Assembly: GCA_028583605.1 (NCBI GenBank)
Contig: CM053332.1
Coordinates: 23,033,823 to 23,097,822, forward strand
DNA length: 64,000 nucleotides
Reading direction: 5' to 3'
Origin: Dastarcus helophoroides
Lineage: Eukaryota > Arthropoda > Insecta > Coleoptera > Bothrideridae
How positions within the stretch are numbered: the stretch's first letter is position 1; every line of letters starts with the position of its first letter. Under the pieces are notes generated by a model. The model ran no database searches. It saw nothing but the letters and a program-made list of their open reading frames with translations, and was not told where the DNA came from. The translations under genes were made by a program, and so were the position numbers. This document shows positions 37,101-49,100 of the stretch, piece by piece.

Positions 37101-40100
37101 TCTGTTAAGTTTAATACCACATTATCGTAACCACTCACTATTATAACACCACATTACTGTAAACCACATTAAATACATTCAAAATAATATTTTTTATTTA
37201 ACACGTTTTTCAATTTATTGAATTCAATACCACATTATAGCCAATAACTCACAATTATAAAACCACATTACTGTAAACCACATTAAGTACAATCAAACTA
37301 TTTTTTTTCATTTAACACATTTTTTAATCTGTTAAGTTTAATACCACATTATCGCTAACCACTCACTATTATAACGCCACAGTACTGTAAACCACATTAA
37401 ATACATTCAACGTAGTATTTTTTTATTCACCACGCTTTTTAATTTATTGAATTCAATACCACATTATAGCCAATAACTCACAATTATAATACCATATCCC
37501 TGTAAACCACATTAAGTACAATCAAACTATTTTTTTTTCGTTTAACACATTTTTTAATCTGTTAAGTTTGGTACCACATATTCGCTAACCACTTACAATT
37601 ATAGCGCCACATTACTGTAAACAACATGAAATACATTCAACATAGTATTTTTTATTTAACACGTTTTTCAATTTATTGAACTCAATACCACACATTATAG
37701 CCAATAACTCACAATTATAATACCACATTATTGTAAACTACATTAAGTACAATCAAACTATTTTTTTTTTCATTTAACACATTTTTTAATTTGTTAAGTT
37801 TAATACCACATTATCGCTAACCACTCACTATTATAACGCCACATTACTGTAAACCACATTAAATACATTCAATGTAGTATTTTTCATTTAACACGTTTTT
37901 CAATTTATTGAATTCAATACCAGATTATACCCAAAAACTCACAATTATAATACCACATCACTGTAAACCACATTAAGTACAATCAAACTATTTTTTTTCG
38001 ATTTAACACAGTTTTTAATCTATTGAGTTTATTACCACATTAAATACATTCAATGTAGTATTTCTTATTTAACACGTTTTTCAGTTTATTAAATTCAATA
38101 CCACATTATAGCCAATAAGTTACCATAATAATACCACATTATTATAAACCACATTAAGTTTGTACTTAATAAACTGAAAAACGTGTTAAATAAGAAATAC
38201 TACATTGAATGTATCAAACTATTTTTGTTTTCATTCAACACATTTTTTAATCTGTTAAGTTTAATACCACATTATCGTTAACCACTCACTATTATAACGC
38301 CACATTACTGTAAACCACATTAAATACATTCAAAGTAGTATTTTTTATTTAACACGTTTTTCAATTTATTGAATTTAATACCACATTATAACTCACAATT
38401 ATAATACCACATTACTGTAAACCACATTAAGTACAATCAAACTATTTTTTTTTCATTCAACACATTTTTTAAACTGTTAAGTTTAATACCACTTTATCGC
38501 TAACCACTCACTATTATAACGCCAAATTACTGTAAACCACATTAAATACATTCAAAATAATATTTTTTATTTAACACGTTTTTCAATTTATTGCATTCAA
38601 TACCACATTATAGCCAATAACTCACAATTATAATACCACATTACTGTAAACCACATTAAGTACAATCAAACTATTTTTTTTTCATTTAACACATCTTTTA
38701 ATCTGTGAAGTTTAATACCACATTATCGCTAACCACTTACTATTATAAGGCCACATTAGTGTAAACCACATTTAATACATTCAACGTAGTATTTTTTATT
38801 CAACACGTTTTTCAATTTATTGAATTTAATACCAAATTATAGCCAATAACTTATCATTATAATACCACATCACTGTAAACCACATTAGGTACAATCAAAA
38901 TAATATTTTTGGCTTGGCAAATTTTTTAATCTGTTAAGTTTAATATTATATTATCGCTAACCACTTACTTTTATAATACCACATTACTGTAAGCCAGTAT
39001 TACTGTAAACCAACATTACTGTAAACCACATTAAATACAAAGTAGTATTTTTCATTTAACACGTATTTCAATCTATTGAATACAATACTACATTAAAGCC
39101 TTATAGCCAATCACTCACCATTATAATACCGCATTACTGTAAGCCAACATTACTATAAACCACATTAAATACAATCAAAGTAGTATTTTTTGTTTAACAC
39201 ATTTTTTAATCTATCGAATTCAATACCACATTATAGTCAACCGCTCATTATCATATAATACCACATTACTCTAAACCACATTAAGTACAATCGTTTTTAT
39301 ATTTTGTATTAAAGCAGAAAAGAGTACTTTTCTAAAAAAAATACTTTTTATTTCACAGCCTTTAACAATTTAACATTTGGTTTAAAAAAGTATTTTAGTT
39401 GATTTACTGAAACAGAAGCAAAAAATTCCCAAACTTTACAAACTATATTTGATAAACCACCTTAAAGATCTTTGATTCTTATTTAGGAGTTAAAGAACAG
39501 TCAATTGCTTTATTTTAGTTATTAGGTATCGAAATAATTATGTGACCTCAAATTATTAAATCTTGTTCATATTTATATTTTAATGCGGTGGTACACCACA
39601 TTAATATTAAATCATAATGCAACATTTAACATTTGAACCAAGTTAATATCAAAATTTAAGTATTAGGAAGCGAACCACTCTAATCTAATGATTTGGACTC
39701 TAATAAACAGACTTAATACTGTAACGCAATGTAAATAGATAGAATAGAATTTAGAATAGAATTAAGTGCGTAAGAAAAGTTTCTAGAAAGATCTGATAAG
39801 GGGAAAGCGGCCGCGATAACGAAACGAACGGCAGATAAGCGTTCCAGAAATTTCGTCAAACGATAAGCCTTATCTGCGTGATTTTTCTAGAACCCGGGAG
39901 CTAAAACTATATAAGGCCGTCAGCTTTCCTTAGAGTCAGTCAGTTAGACTCAGTGTAATGAGTGAGTTAGTAGAAGTCAATAATAAGTGAGTTAATTGTT
40001 TAGTTGTGGTGATCGGAGTTAAGTTTAATAATAAAGTGGGTATTATTCAGCACGTGTTTAATAATCAATTCGAACCACGATAAGCCCGTAACAATATATT

Positions 40101-43100
40101 GACACTGACATGAATTGCCTAATCCATAAAAAAATTACAAAATTGTATTTACATAGTGCTGCTATTAGTGGTTTAAATATTAATGTGGTTTAAAAACCAA
40201 AAACAGTACATTTTCATTAGGCAAAATTCACCAAAGTGCTGTCTGTAATAAGTTTATGCTAGCGACAGAAAAAAAAACTAAGCTTTTTATTTTCCGATTA
40301 TTATTTTTATTATTATTACTGATTATTTTATTTTACTTTCCGCTTTTCTGAATTGCATATTAGGACTTGCAACTATATAGACATAAACGTAGAGAAAAAC
40401 ATTTTCCTAGGCTCCGGATATTCCTTTTCTTTGTATTAATCAATCTTCACTTTTCCTACACCAAGTATAAAATAACTTTCTTTTTTTAACGTCTTCTCCT
40501 TTTTACTTTGAATTTAAACAAGTAAAAATAATTTACAACGTTATTTATATTTATAGATGAACCAAATAACAGTGAAATGAATCAAAAAATGTTTTTCTCT
40601 AAATGCTTTCTATAGCACAATTTTTTTCTTTTTCGCCTATATTGTCCAGCCTTGTTTTTTTATAACAATTTTACTAGATAGTTAGCAATTTTACTAGTTA
40701 TTTGAAGTATTACATATGTTTCATAATTGAGTTAGTCGCAGAAGGTATTAAATATTTCGTCAACATGACAATAAGAGCGTTAAAGATGTCGTCAGCGGCA
40801 CAAGATGGGAGGCAAAGCGGATGTTGCATAAGAAGTGTCGAACTGAACCTACCTCTACACTTCGCTTTGCTCTTAACTGGTAGAACTAATCGTCTTGACT
40901 GGTTGAATCTATATATTTTCCACATCTCCACTATTACTATTAGTTATTTATTTATCGATTTATTTTCAAAACTGACCAAAGTAGAAAGCCTAATACTGTA
41001 TACAATGTTTTTGTACAATCTATACTATGTGGTACTTGAGCCTTTCAGGAATGCGTTTTGTATCTCAACATACTAGGTTTGCATCCGGTTATGCCTTTTT
41101 TTCTCCTCCGTAAGTTTGCCTGTTGTCTTTACCTGTTCTGTTTCTTTCAGTCTGTGCAGTAGGTAGGTCTTAGCTTTAGAGAACCCATTTCGCAATGTGT
41201 TATACTGTTCTTTAGATATAAATGAATGTGAAACGAACCCGTGCGGACCTAACGCCGTTTGTAAGGACACCTTGGGCAGCTACACGTGCTCCTGTAAGCC
41301 GGATTTCACCGGTGATCCGTTCAAAGGTTGCGTGGACATCGACGAGTGCACCGCTTTGGAAAAACCGTGCGGTACGCACGCCGTATGCGAGAACACCGCG
41401 CCCGGATTCAACTGCTTGTGTCCACAAGGATATCGAGGGAAACCATCCCCCCAAATCGCTTGCGAACAGGTAATATTCCCCTTTTTTTTACGCAGCATAT
41501 TATTTCTAATTTTATAGTAGTGATAAATGTGTCATGGTGTCAGTTATCGTGTCGCCACCTATTTCATAGTTAAAAAACGTTTACGTTTTTGTTTGGGGTT
41601 TTAGGTGGACGTCAACATATTGTGTAAAAGCAACTTCGATTGCACCAATAACGCCGAATGCATCGAAAATCAATGTTTCTGTCAGAAGGGTTTCACGCCG
41701 AGAGAGGCGAGTTGTATAGATGTTGACGAATGCTTGTCTCAACCGTGCGGACCGTTCTCCTTATGTACAAATACGATAGGGAGTTTTCATTGCGAATGCG
41801 ACAACGGTTACGTTGGGGCGCCACCTATGGTACAATGCAAGGCGCCCTGCGAAGACGTTAAGTGCGGAGATCACGCCTTCTGTAAGCCCGACGGCCAGGA
41901 AGCCTACTGTATATGTGAGGATGGGTGGACATTTAACCCGAATGATATAGCCGCCGGGTGTATAGGTAAAGGCAACCTTTGAAATTTTTTTTTAATATTA
42001 CATAGCAGTAGGTGCGGTATTGTTACAAAACAGTCCTACTAAGATCTTATGTATCTTTAGAGAGACTTTGATAATAATTAATCCTTCGAGATCGGTCAAT
42101 AATGTTCCTGATAAAATACAGTCAAAAGTTAATTGCAGATCTCTTGAGTATTTATGTAGTCTATAAGTTGGACATGCCTGTAGCGACATGTCCAACTTAT
42201 AGACCACTATAGCGACCGTAGGTAGCATACTACCGAGTCCAAGATAGACTGCAACTGCTCTGTGGATGTTGGTCGTAAATATTTTCAATTGTATTACGTT
42301 CGACTGTTGCACAGAACATTTGACCAACATTAATCAAGCTTTGTGCAAATTTGTTATGTAACTTCAAAACGTTTTATCATTTGCCAAGTTAGATCCCCAT
42401 TATTAAACATCTATGTCTTCGATAATAATTGTGATGAAATCTTCTTTCAAGTTCGCAAAATCCATAGTTTTAATCTTAATCGTTTCTAGATATCAATGAG
42501 TGCGACTCGATTAATGGCCCAAGCGGAAGATGTGGCACTAACGCCATCTGTACGAACACCGCAGGAAGTTACATCTGCGAATGCCCTCAAGGTTTTATTG
42601 GAAATCCAGCGACGCTTTGTCAAGACAAAAATGAATGCCTTCAAGCGGACGCTTGCGGCATCGGTGCGATTTGCACCAATCTACCCGGTTCTTACACTTG
42701 CGAATGCCCAGATGGTACTATCGCCGACCCAGACCCAAAAACCAAATGCAACGAAATTGTCACATGCCAGATAGATTCCGATTGTCCGGGTAACGCCATT
42801 TGCGATCACCAAAAGCGATGCCTTTGTCCCGATCCCAACATAGGCAATGATTGTAGGCGTAAGTAATTTTGATTTTTTATTTTGTTTAATTACAAGCGTT
42901 TTGCCTTAAATTCACTCTGGTGGACAATCTCTAGACTATAACGCGGTGTGATTTCCTTGTATAAAATTCCATAATCTTTCTGGTGCTATTTTAAATCCAT
43001 TTATTTTAGTATTTTTCAGTATAATTTTTTCTTGGCATACAGTTGAGTGATCTATAGAATAATCAAGCCTACGTCTATGAGAAAAAAACATTGCCGTAAT

Positions 43101-46100
43101 ACCTACAACTTCTGAAACATCATTAAATGAATATTTTTATATCAAAGTTAAAATTGTACCTTGTTTAGATCCCTGCGAAACAATTTCCTGCAGTCCCAAC
43201 GAGCAGTGCATGCTGGTGAATCAAGAGGCTAAATGCATTTGCCGAGAGGGTTATACCGGCACTCCGAACGGTTGCGTCGACATCGACGAATGCGCTGGCA
43301 ACCCATGCCAACCTGGCGCCATCTGCAAGAACGAACCCGGCTCCTTCTCCTGTCAATGCCCGGGTGGTACCTCCGGTGACCCCTACCGAACAGGCTGCAC
43401 CCAAATAAAAACCCCATTCAGTTGCTCGGATCGCAACCCATGCCCACCAGGCGAACAGTGCATCACGGACGAATTCGTCGGCGAAAGCGTCTGCATTTGC
43501 GTTCAGGGTTACACCAGAGACGCGGCAACTGGTAAATGTCGAGATAGCAACGAATGCACGGAACTTCGAGAGAAACCCGCCTGCGGCCTCAACGCCATCT
43601 GTAAAAACCTACCCGGTAGCTACGACTGCCAGTGTCCCCCCGGTTTCAACGGTAATCCTTTCCTGGAATGTCTCGAGTGTAACAGTCCGGACTGCCGATG
43701 CCAACCGCCGTATCAACTCACCGATGGTAATTGCGTCCTAGCGGGTTGTGGTCCATGGCGGAAGCTGCCCCAAAGGCGCCGAATGCATCAGAATCACCGG
43801 CGGAGTAAGCTACTGCGCTTGTCCTAAAGGCTTTAAAACCGCCCCCGATGGCACATGCGTCGACATCGACGAATGCAGAGAACAGCAGCAAGTTTGCGGC
43901 TTTGGCGCTGAATGCCTCAATACGCAAGGAAGCTACGAATGTCATTGTCCGCGGGGTTACGGCGGCGACGCCTACAACGGTCTATGCTCCCCGGCCCAAA
44001 AGCGCTGCTCCAGCGACAACGAATGTTCCACCAACGAAAGATGCGTCCAACCCGGGGAATGCGTTTGCCCACCGCCTTACTTCACCGACCCACAAGACCA
44101 CAATAAATGCAAGAGCCCGTGCGAGCGCTTCCCCTGCGGCATCAACGCTAAATGCACGCCGAGCGATCCCCCCAAATGCCAATGTGAGATCGGCCATCGA
44201 GGAAACCCACTTCAAGGTTGTGTGGACATCAACGAGTGCGATGACACCCCGTGCGCTTTCGGCGCCCACTGCATTAACACTAAGGGTGGCTACAAATGTA
44301 TATGCCCCAGAGGCACTTCTGGGAATCCGTACAAAAGCGGGTGCGTCTCGGAAACTCCCGGAACCGCAAAATCCGAGTGCTCCAGCAACAGAGATTGCGT
44401 CCCTTCTTTGGCCTGTATCGAGGGCGCTTGCGTAAACCCGTGCGGAACCTTAACTTGTGGAAGAAATGCATTCTGCGAACCCGAGAATCACGGAGCTTGG
44501 TGCCGTTGCAACGCCGGATTCAAAGAAAATACTAAAGGAGAGTGTGTCTCATGTAAGTTTTCATCCGCACTAACTCTTGTAGAATGTGAAGAATTTATTC
44601 TTATATTTTTCAGTATGTGATGGAATAACGTGCGCTCCGGGGGCTCAATGCATTGTGACGGAAGCTGGTCCAACTTGCAAATGTTTGGAAGGTTATTTAG
44701 GCAACCCATTTCCCGGAGGACAATGCACCACCGACGTTTGCTCCACGTCACATCCTTGTCAAGAACCTAACGTTTGCATCGGTGGTAGATGCAAGCAACG
44801 ATGCGAAGGGATCATTTGCGGAATTGGCGCCCATTGCGATAAATCCAGCAATAAATGCGTCTGCGACCCGTATTTTATCGGAAATCCTGACCTGATATGC
44901 ATGCCTCGTAAGTGTTAAATTATATCTGCATCAGACTCAGTTTAATCCATAAAGAAAAGCTAACCAATCTATCAATCATTGTGGTGTTCTTTTTCTTATT
45001 TCTTCTTTTTTTAGCGATTCACGCGCCTTCTTGCCATCCTTCCTGCGGACAAAATGCCCATTGCGAATACGGTAACACCAATCAATGCGTCTGCAACCCC
45101 GGAACTCTAGGTAATCCATACGTTTCGTGCGAAAAACTTGAAAAGAAACTCTGCGCCAGAGACTCCTGCGGTCATAACGCCGAATGTCGCGAGAGCTACA
45201 CTGGAATCGAATGCGTTTGCGCGGTCGGTTTCGCTGGTAACCCCTACATCGGATGCGAAGACATCAACGAGTGCTCCAACAGCGTTTGCGGCCAGAGCGC
45301 CGTTTGTATCAACACTATCGGTAGCTACGACTGTCGCTGCAAAGAAGGCTACGCCGGAAATCCCTTCATCATGTGCTCGCTGGTCCAAGGGGGTATCTGC
45401 CGAGATGTTAAAACTTGCCGATGCAACACCAAACAGTTTTGCCCCAGCGGTTACACCTGCGAACGAGGAAAATGCGTTAACTTGTGCCAAAACGTTAAAT
45501 GTGGCCCCAAAGCAATTTGCGAAGCGGGACAGTGCTTCTGCCCCCCTGGTTACGTCGGCAACGGCGCCGATCTAATTAGCGGCTGCAAAATCCAAGGCCA
45601 ATGCAACACCGACTTGGACTGTTACGATACGGAAATATGCTTCCAATTGGGAAAAGGCGTCCGCAAGTGCGTGGACGCTTGCAGTAAGGTACAATGCGGC
45701 CCCAACGCTCTATGCGTGGCCGAAAACCACAGATCGTCCTGCATATGCGCCTCTGGAACCCACGGAAACCCTAGCGATTTGAGCGTCGGTTGCCAACCAG
45801 AACAAAGAGTCGTAGAAAAAGAATGTCTGGAAGACAAGGATTGTAGAAAAGGCACAATCTGCGCCATCGACAACACCGGAAAACAAAAATGTATAAACCC
45901 CTGCGAGACGGTCGCCTGCGGTCTAAACGAAGCCTGTAAACTTGACGTTAACGGCCACCCGACCTGCGCTTGCCAAAGCGATTACATCTGGAACCCGGTA
46001 ACGTCAAACTGTGAAAAACCCTCCGTACCCGATTGCCACACCGACGCAGACTGCCAGCAGATAGCGTCCTGTCAACCCGACGCCCTCGGCGTACTAAAAT

Positions 46101-49100
46101 GCGTCCCGGTTTGCTCGCACTTCAGCTGCCCCAACAACGCGGCCTGCACCGCGGAATCCCACAAGGGTCAGTGCCAGTGTCTCAGCGGTTTCACCGGAAA
46201 CCCAAACGAACGCAAAGGCTGCGTACCGATGGCACAAAACGAATGTAACTCGGACGCCCAATGCGCCGAGCAGGACACCTGTCGAAAGCACGCCGACCAC
46301 GAAATCCTGACGTGCCGCCCCGCCTGCGAATTGATTAATTGCGGACCGAACGCCGTTTGCGTCGTAAACAATCACGTCGCGCAGTGCCAGTGCCCGCCGG
46401 GGACGTTCATAGGCGATCCGGGTAATCCCCGAGAAGGTTGCAAAGCCGTACCGTGCGTTTATAACGTCGATTGTCCCGCTCACCAGCTGTGTAATAGGAT
46501 GACTCACACTTGCTACGACGTATGCGATGAGGAATCGTGCGGTACCAACGCGGTGTGCATCGCCGAGAACCACAAAGCTTCGTGTCAGTGTCCCCCGGGA
46601 TACCAACCGAACCCGATAGCAGACGTAGAGTGTACACCAGTTGACGTGTGCAACCCCAATCCTTGCCACACATCCGCTATATGTCAAAGTACAGGTAAAT
46701 AATTCATTAATATTCATTTTTTTTTTCATAAAGACTTAATAATTGAGTTTTTTTGTTTTTTAATGATATGGAAAAATTGGAAAATTTTTATTTGCGAAAC
46801 TTTTTTGTTTTATCTTGAGATTTTCATTAATCCTAAAATTACGACTTTAATTTAGAAATTTAATTTCAAACTGAACAATTTAGTGTTTTGTAACGAAACA
46901 GTTAAACGTGCTATTGGTGCTTTATTATTAAACTAACGCGTTAAAAACTATCAATTTATCTTTTAGGTTCTGGGCATACTTGCCGCTGCCCCGAAGGTTT
47001 TATAGGCGATCCGTTCACCTCGGGATGTAGACCGGAGGGCGCATGCCCCAACGGCGATAGAGACTGTCCAATTCACTCGATGTGTCTCCAAGGAAAATGC
47101 ATCAACCCATGCGAACGATTCTCGTGCGGCCCTAATGCTCACTGCCAGGTCGAAAACAGACGCGCTGTCTGTGTATGCGTTGGAAAATTCGTCCCGTCGC
47201 CTCACGGTATCCAAGACGGCTGCGTCAAAACCATCACTAGTTGCACTACCGATCTGGAATGCGGAAGCGAGAAATGTTTCCAGGGCCAGTGCCGCGACGT
47301 TTGTCGCAACAACAAAGACTGTCTGCCGGGGGAGCGTTGCGTCAACAAACTCTGCGTGACCCCGTGCAGCACGCACGGGCAATGTTCCGCGGGTAACGCG
47401 TGCGTCAATAGTATGTGCGTCATCGGCTGCAGAAGCAACAAGAACTGTCCCAATGCGCAAGCCTGCGTTAACAACAAATGCCAGAACCCGTGCGAGTTAG
47501 AGGGGTCTTGCGGCCCTAACGCTATCTGCTCGTGTGAACAACACAAGACCATTTGCGCGTGCCCCGCCGGCTTCGAAGGCAACCCGACACCTCAGCAAGG
47601 CTGCGTGCGCATTCCCACCGAGTGTCAAACCCGCCAGCAGTGCCCAAAAGATCACGTTTGCATCAACAACCGCTGCTCGTTCATCTGCCAGAATAACCAC
47701 CATTGCGCCATCGGCGAAAGATGCTCCAACAACACGTGCGTCAACGTCTGCTACGGCGACAGCAACTGTCTACCCGGGGAAGTCTGCCTCAAGGGCGTCT
47801 GCCAACCGGGATGTCTCGCCGACTCGGATTGTCGCACCAACCAAGTATGCATTAAGACTCAATGCAGCTGCGCCAACGGCTTCGTCAACACTCCGCAAGG
47901 GTGCACCGATATCGACGAATGCAAAGCGCAACCGTGTCATCCTTCGGCCGTGTGCCGCAACGTCCCCGGCTCTTACAAATGTAGCTGTCCCGAGGGCACC
48001 ATCGGAGATCCGTTTATCGAACCGGGCTGCCTGTTGCCTAACCAGTGTCGGCAGAATGGGGACTGCGATGACAATCTCGTTTGCAAAAATGGGAAATGTC
48101 AAAACCCGTGCGAAGAGGCGCTGTGCGGCCCCAACGCCGTATGTAACGTCTTCAACCACAACGTGCAGTGCTCTTGTCCGATTGGACAACTCGGAGATCC
48201 CTTCGACAGGAAGATTGGCTGCTTCAAAGTCGACTGTTTAGAGGACATTGATTGCGCCAACAATAAATTCTGTGATTACGAAAGCAACAGATGTATTAGT
48301 AAGTTTGTTTTATTTGCCCTTGGTGCTAATTATACTCGCTTTTTCTGTATATTTTTCTCCCTTTCTTGTATTATTTTCTTTTTTTCTTTTTGGGTAAAGT
48401 CAGAAGTTTGCTCTTAATGAGGCACTAATTCTTAATTGTGTTGTTCAGATCCTTGCGATGCTACGAATTGTGGAAAAGGTACGTGCTCTGTCGAAAACCA
48501 CAAAGCCCGCTGCAATTGCTTCGAAGGTTTCGCATTTCAAAATGGCAAATGCGTGGACATTGACGAATGTAAAATCTCCAAACCTTGTCATGATACAGCT
48601 ATGTAAGTATGATGGTTCAGGAAACACATAATTTGCTATCAAATCTTTACTGCAAGGAATTTTAATTGATGATAAAGTCTAGAGGATGCATAATTAATAA
48701 GCAAAAGCTATGCTTAGGTTAGAAAATGTCTTCAAAGAAGCAAACTCTCGATTGATTTCGATTTAAAACTGATCGAATTTTGTGCTAAAATAAGAGAAAA
48801 CATTATTAAAAGAAAGTCAGTTTCTTAGAATGAGACAAAAACCTAATTTTTTATTTTGAAAAATCATGCATTATATTAACGACTCACATTTTATTTTAGT
48901 CATTTTGATCTTTTTTTAGATGCGTCAACAATGAGGGCGGTTTCAGCTGTTCGTGTCCCGAAGGTCTTATCGGCGATCCAACCGGAATAGGTTGCAAAAG
49001 ACCGGGCGAATGCTTCGCCGATGCTGACTGTCCATCGTCGGCGGCATGCATTGACAAAAAATGCCGTAATCCGTGCGAAACGCCGAACGCCTGCGGTAGA

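Larger units (their letters stand above)
36120..40245. mobile_element. Possible DNA element with inverted ends enclosing the ~230-bp satellite and a solo LTR
   Basis: At the left, 'ggtgaatattgcctaatgaa' (about 36131-36150) is matched on the opposite strand at the right end (about 40219-40238, '.tcattaggcaaaattcacc') with about two mismatches in 22 bases, plus a partial 'acttt' extension. The motif 'accacatta' is on the + strand at the left and through the array. At the right end it is inverted ('taatgtggtt', about 40180-40192), so the subterminal repeats are also inverted. No transposase is present and no clear target-site duplication was seen. It would be a non-autonomous element whose internal repeats expanded. 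An imperfect direct copy of the end motif at about 40113 complicates the picture. Confidence 0.4.

Noticed and set aside
40702..41076. 124-codon open frame in intron 6
   Set aside because: Low-complexity AT-driven frame with no family resemblance and no promoter or splice context.
46094..46729. Antisense 211-codon open frame over exon 12, and similar antisense frames over other EGF exons
   Set aside because: These are shadows of conserved Cys/Gly/Asn codons on the coding strand; no cysteine-rich or other domain logic of their own.
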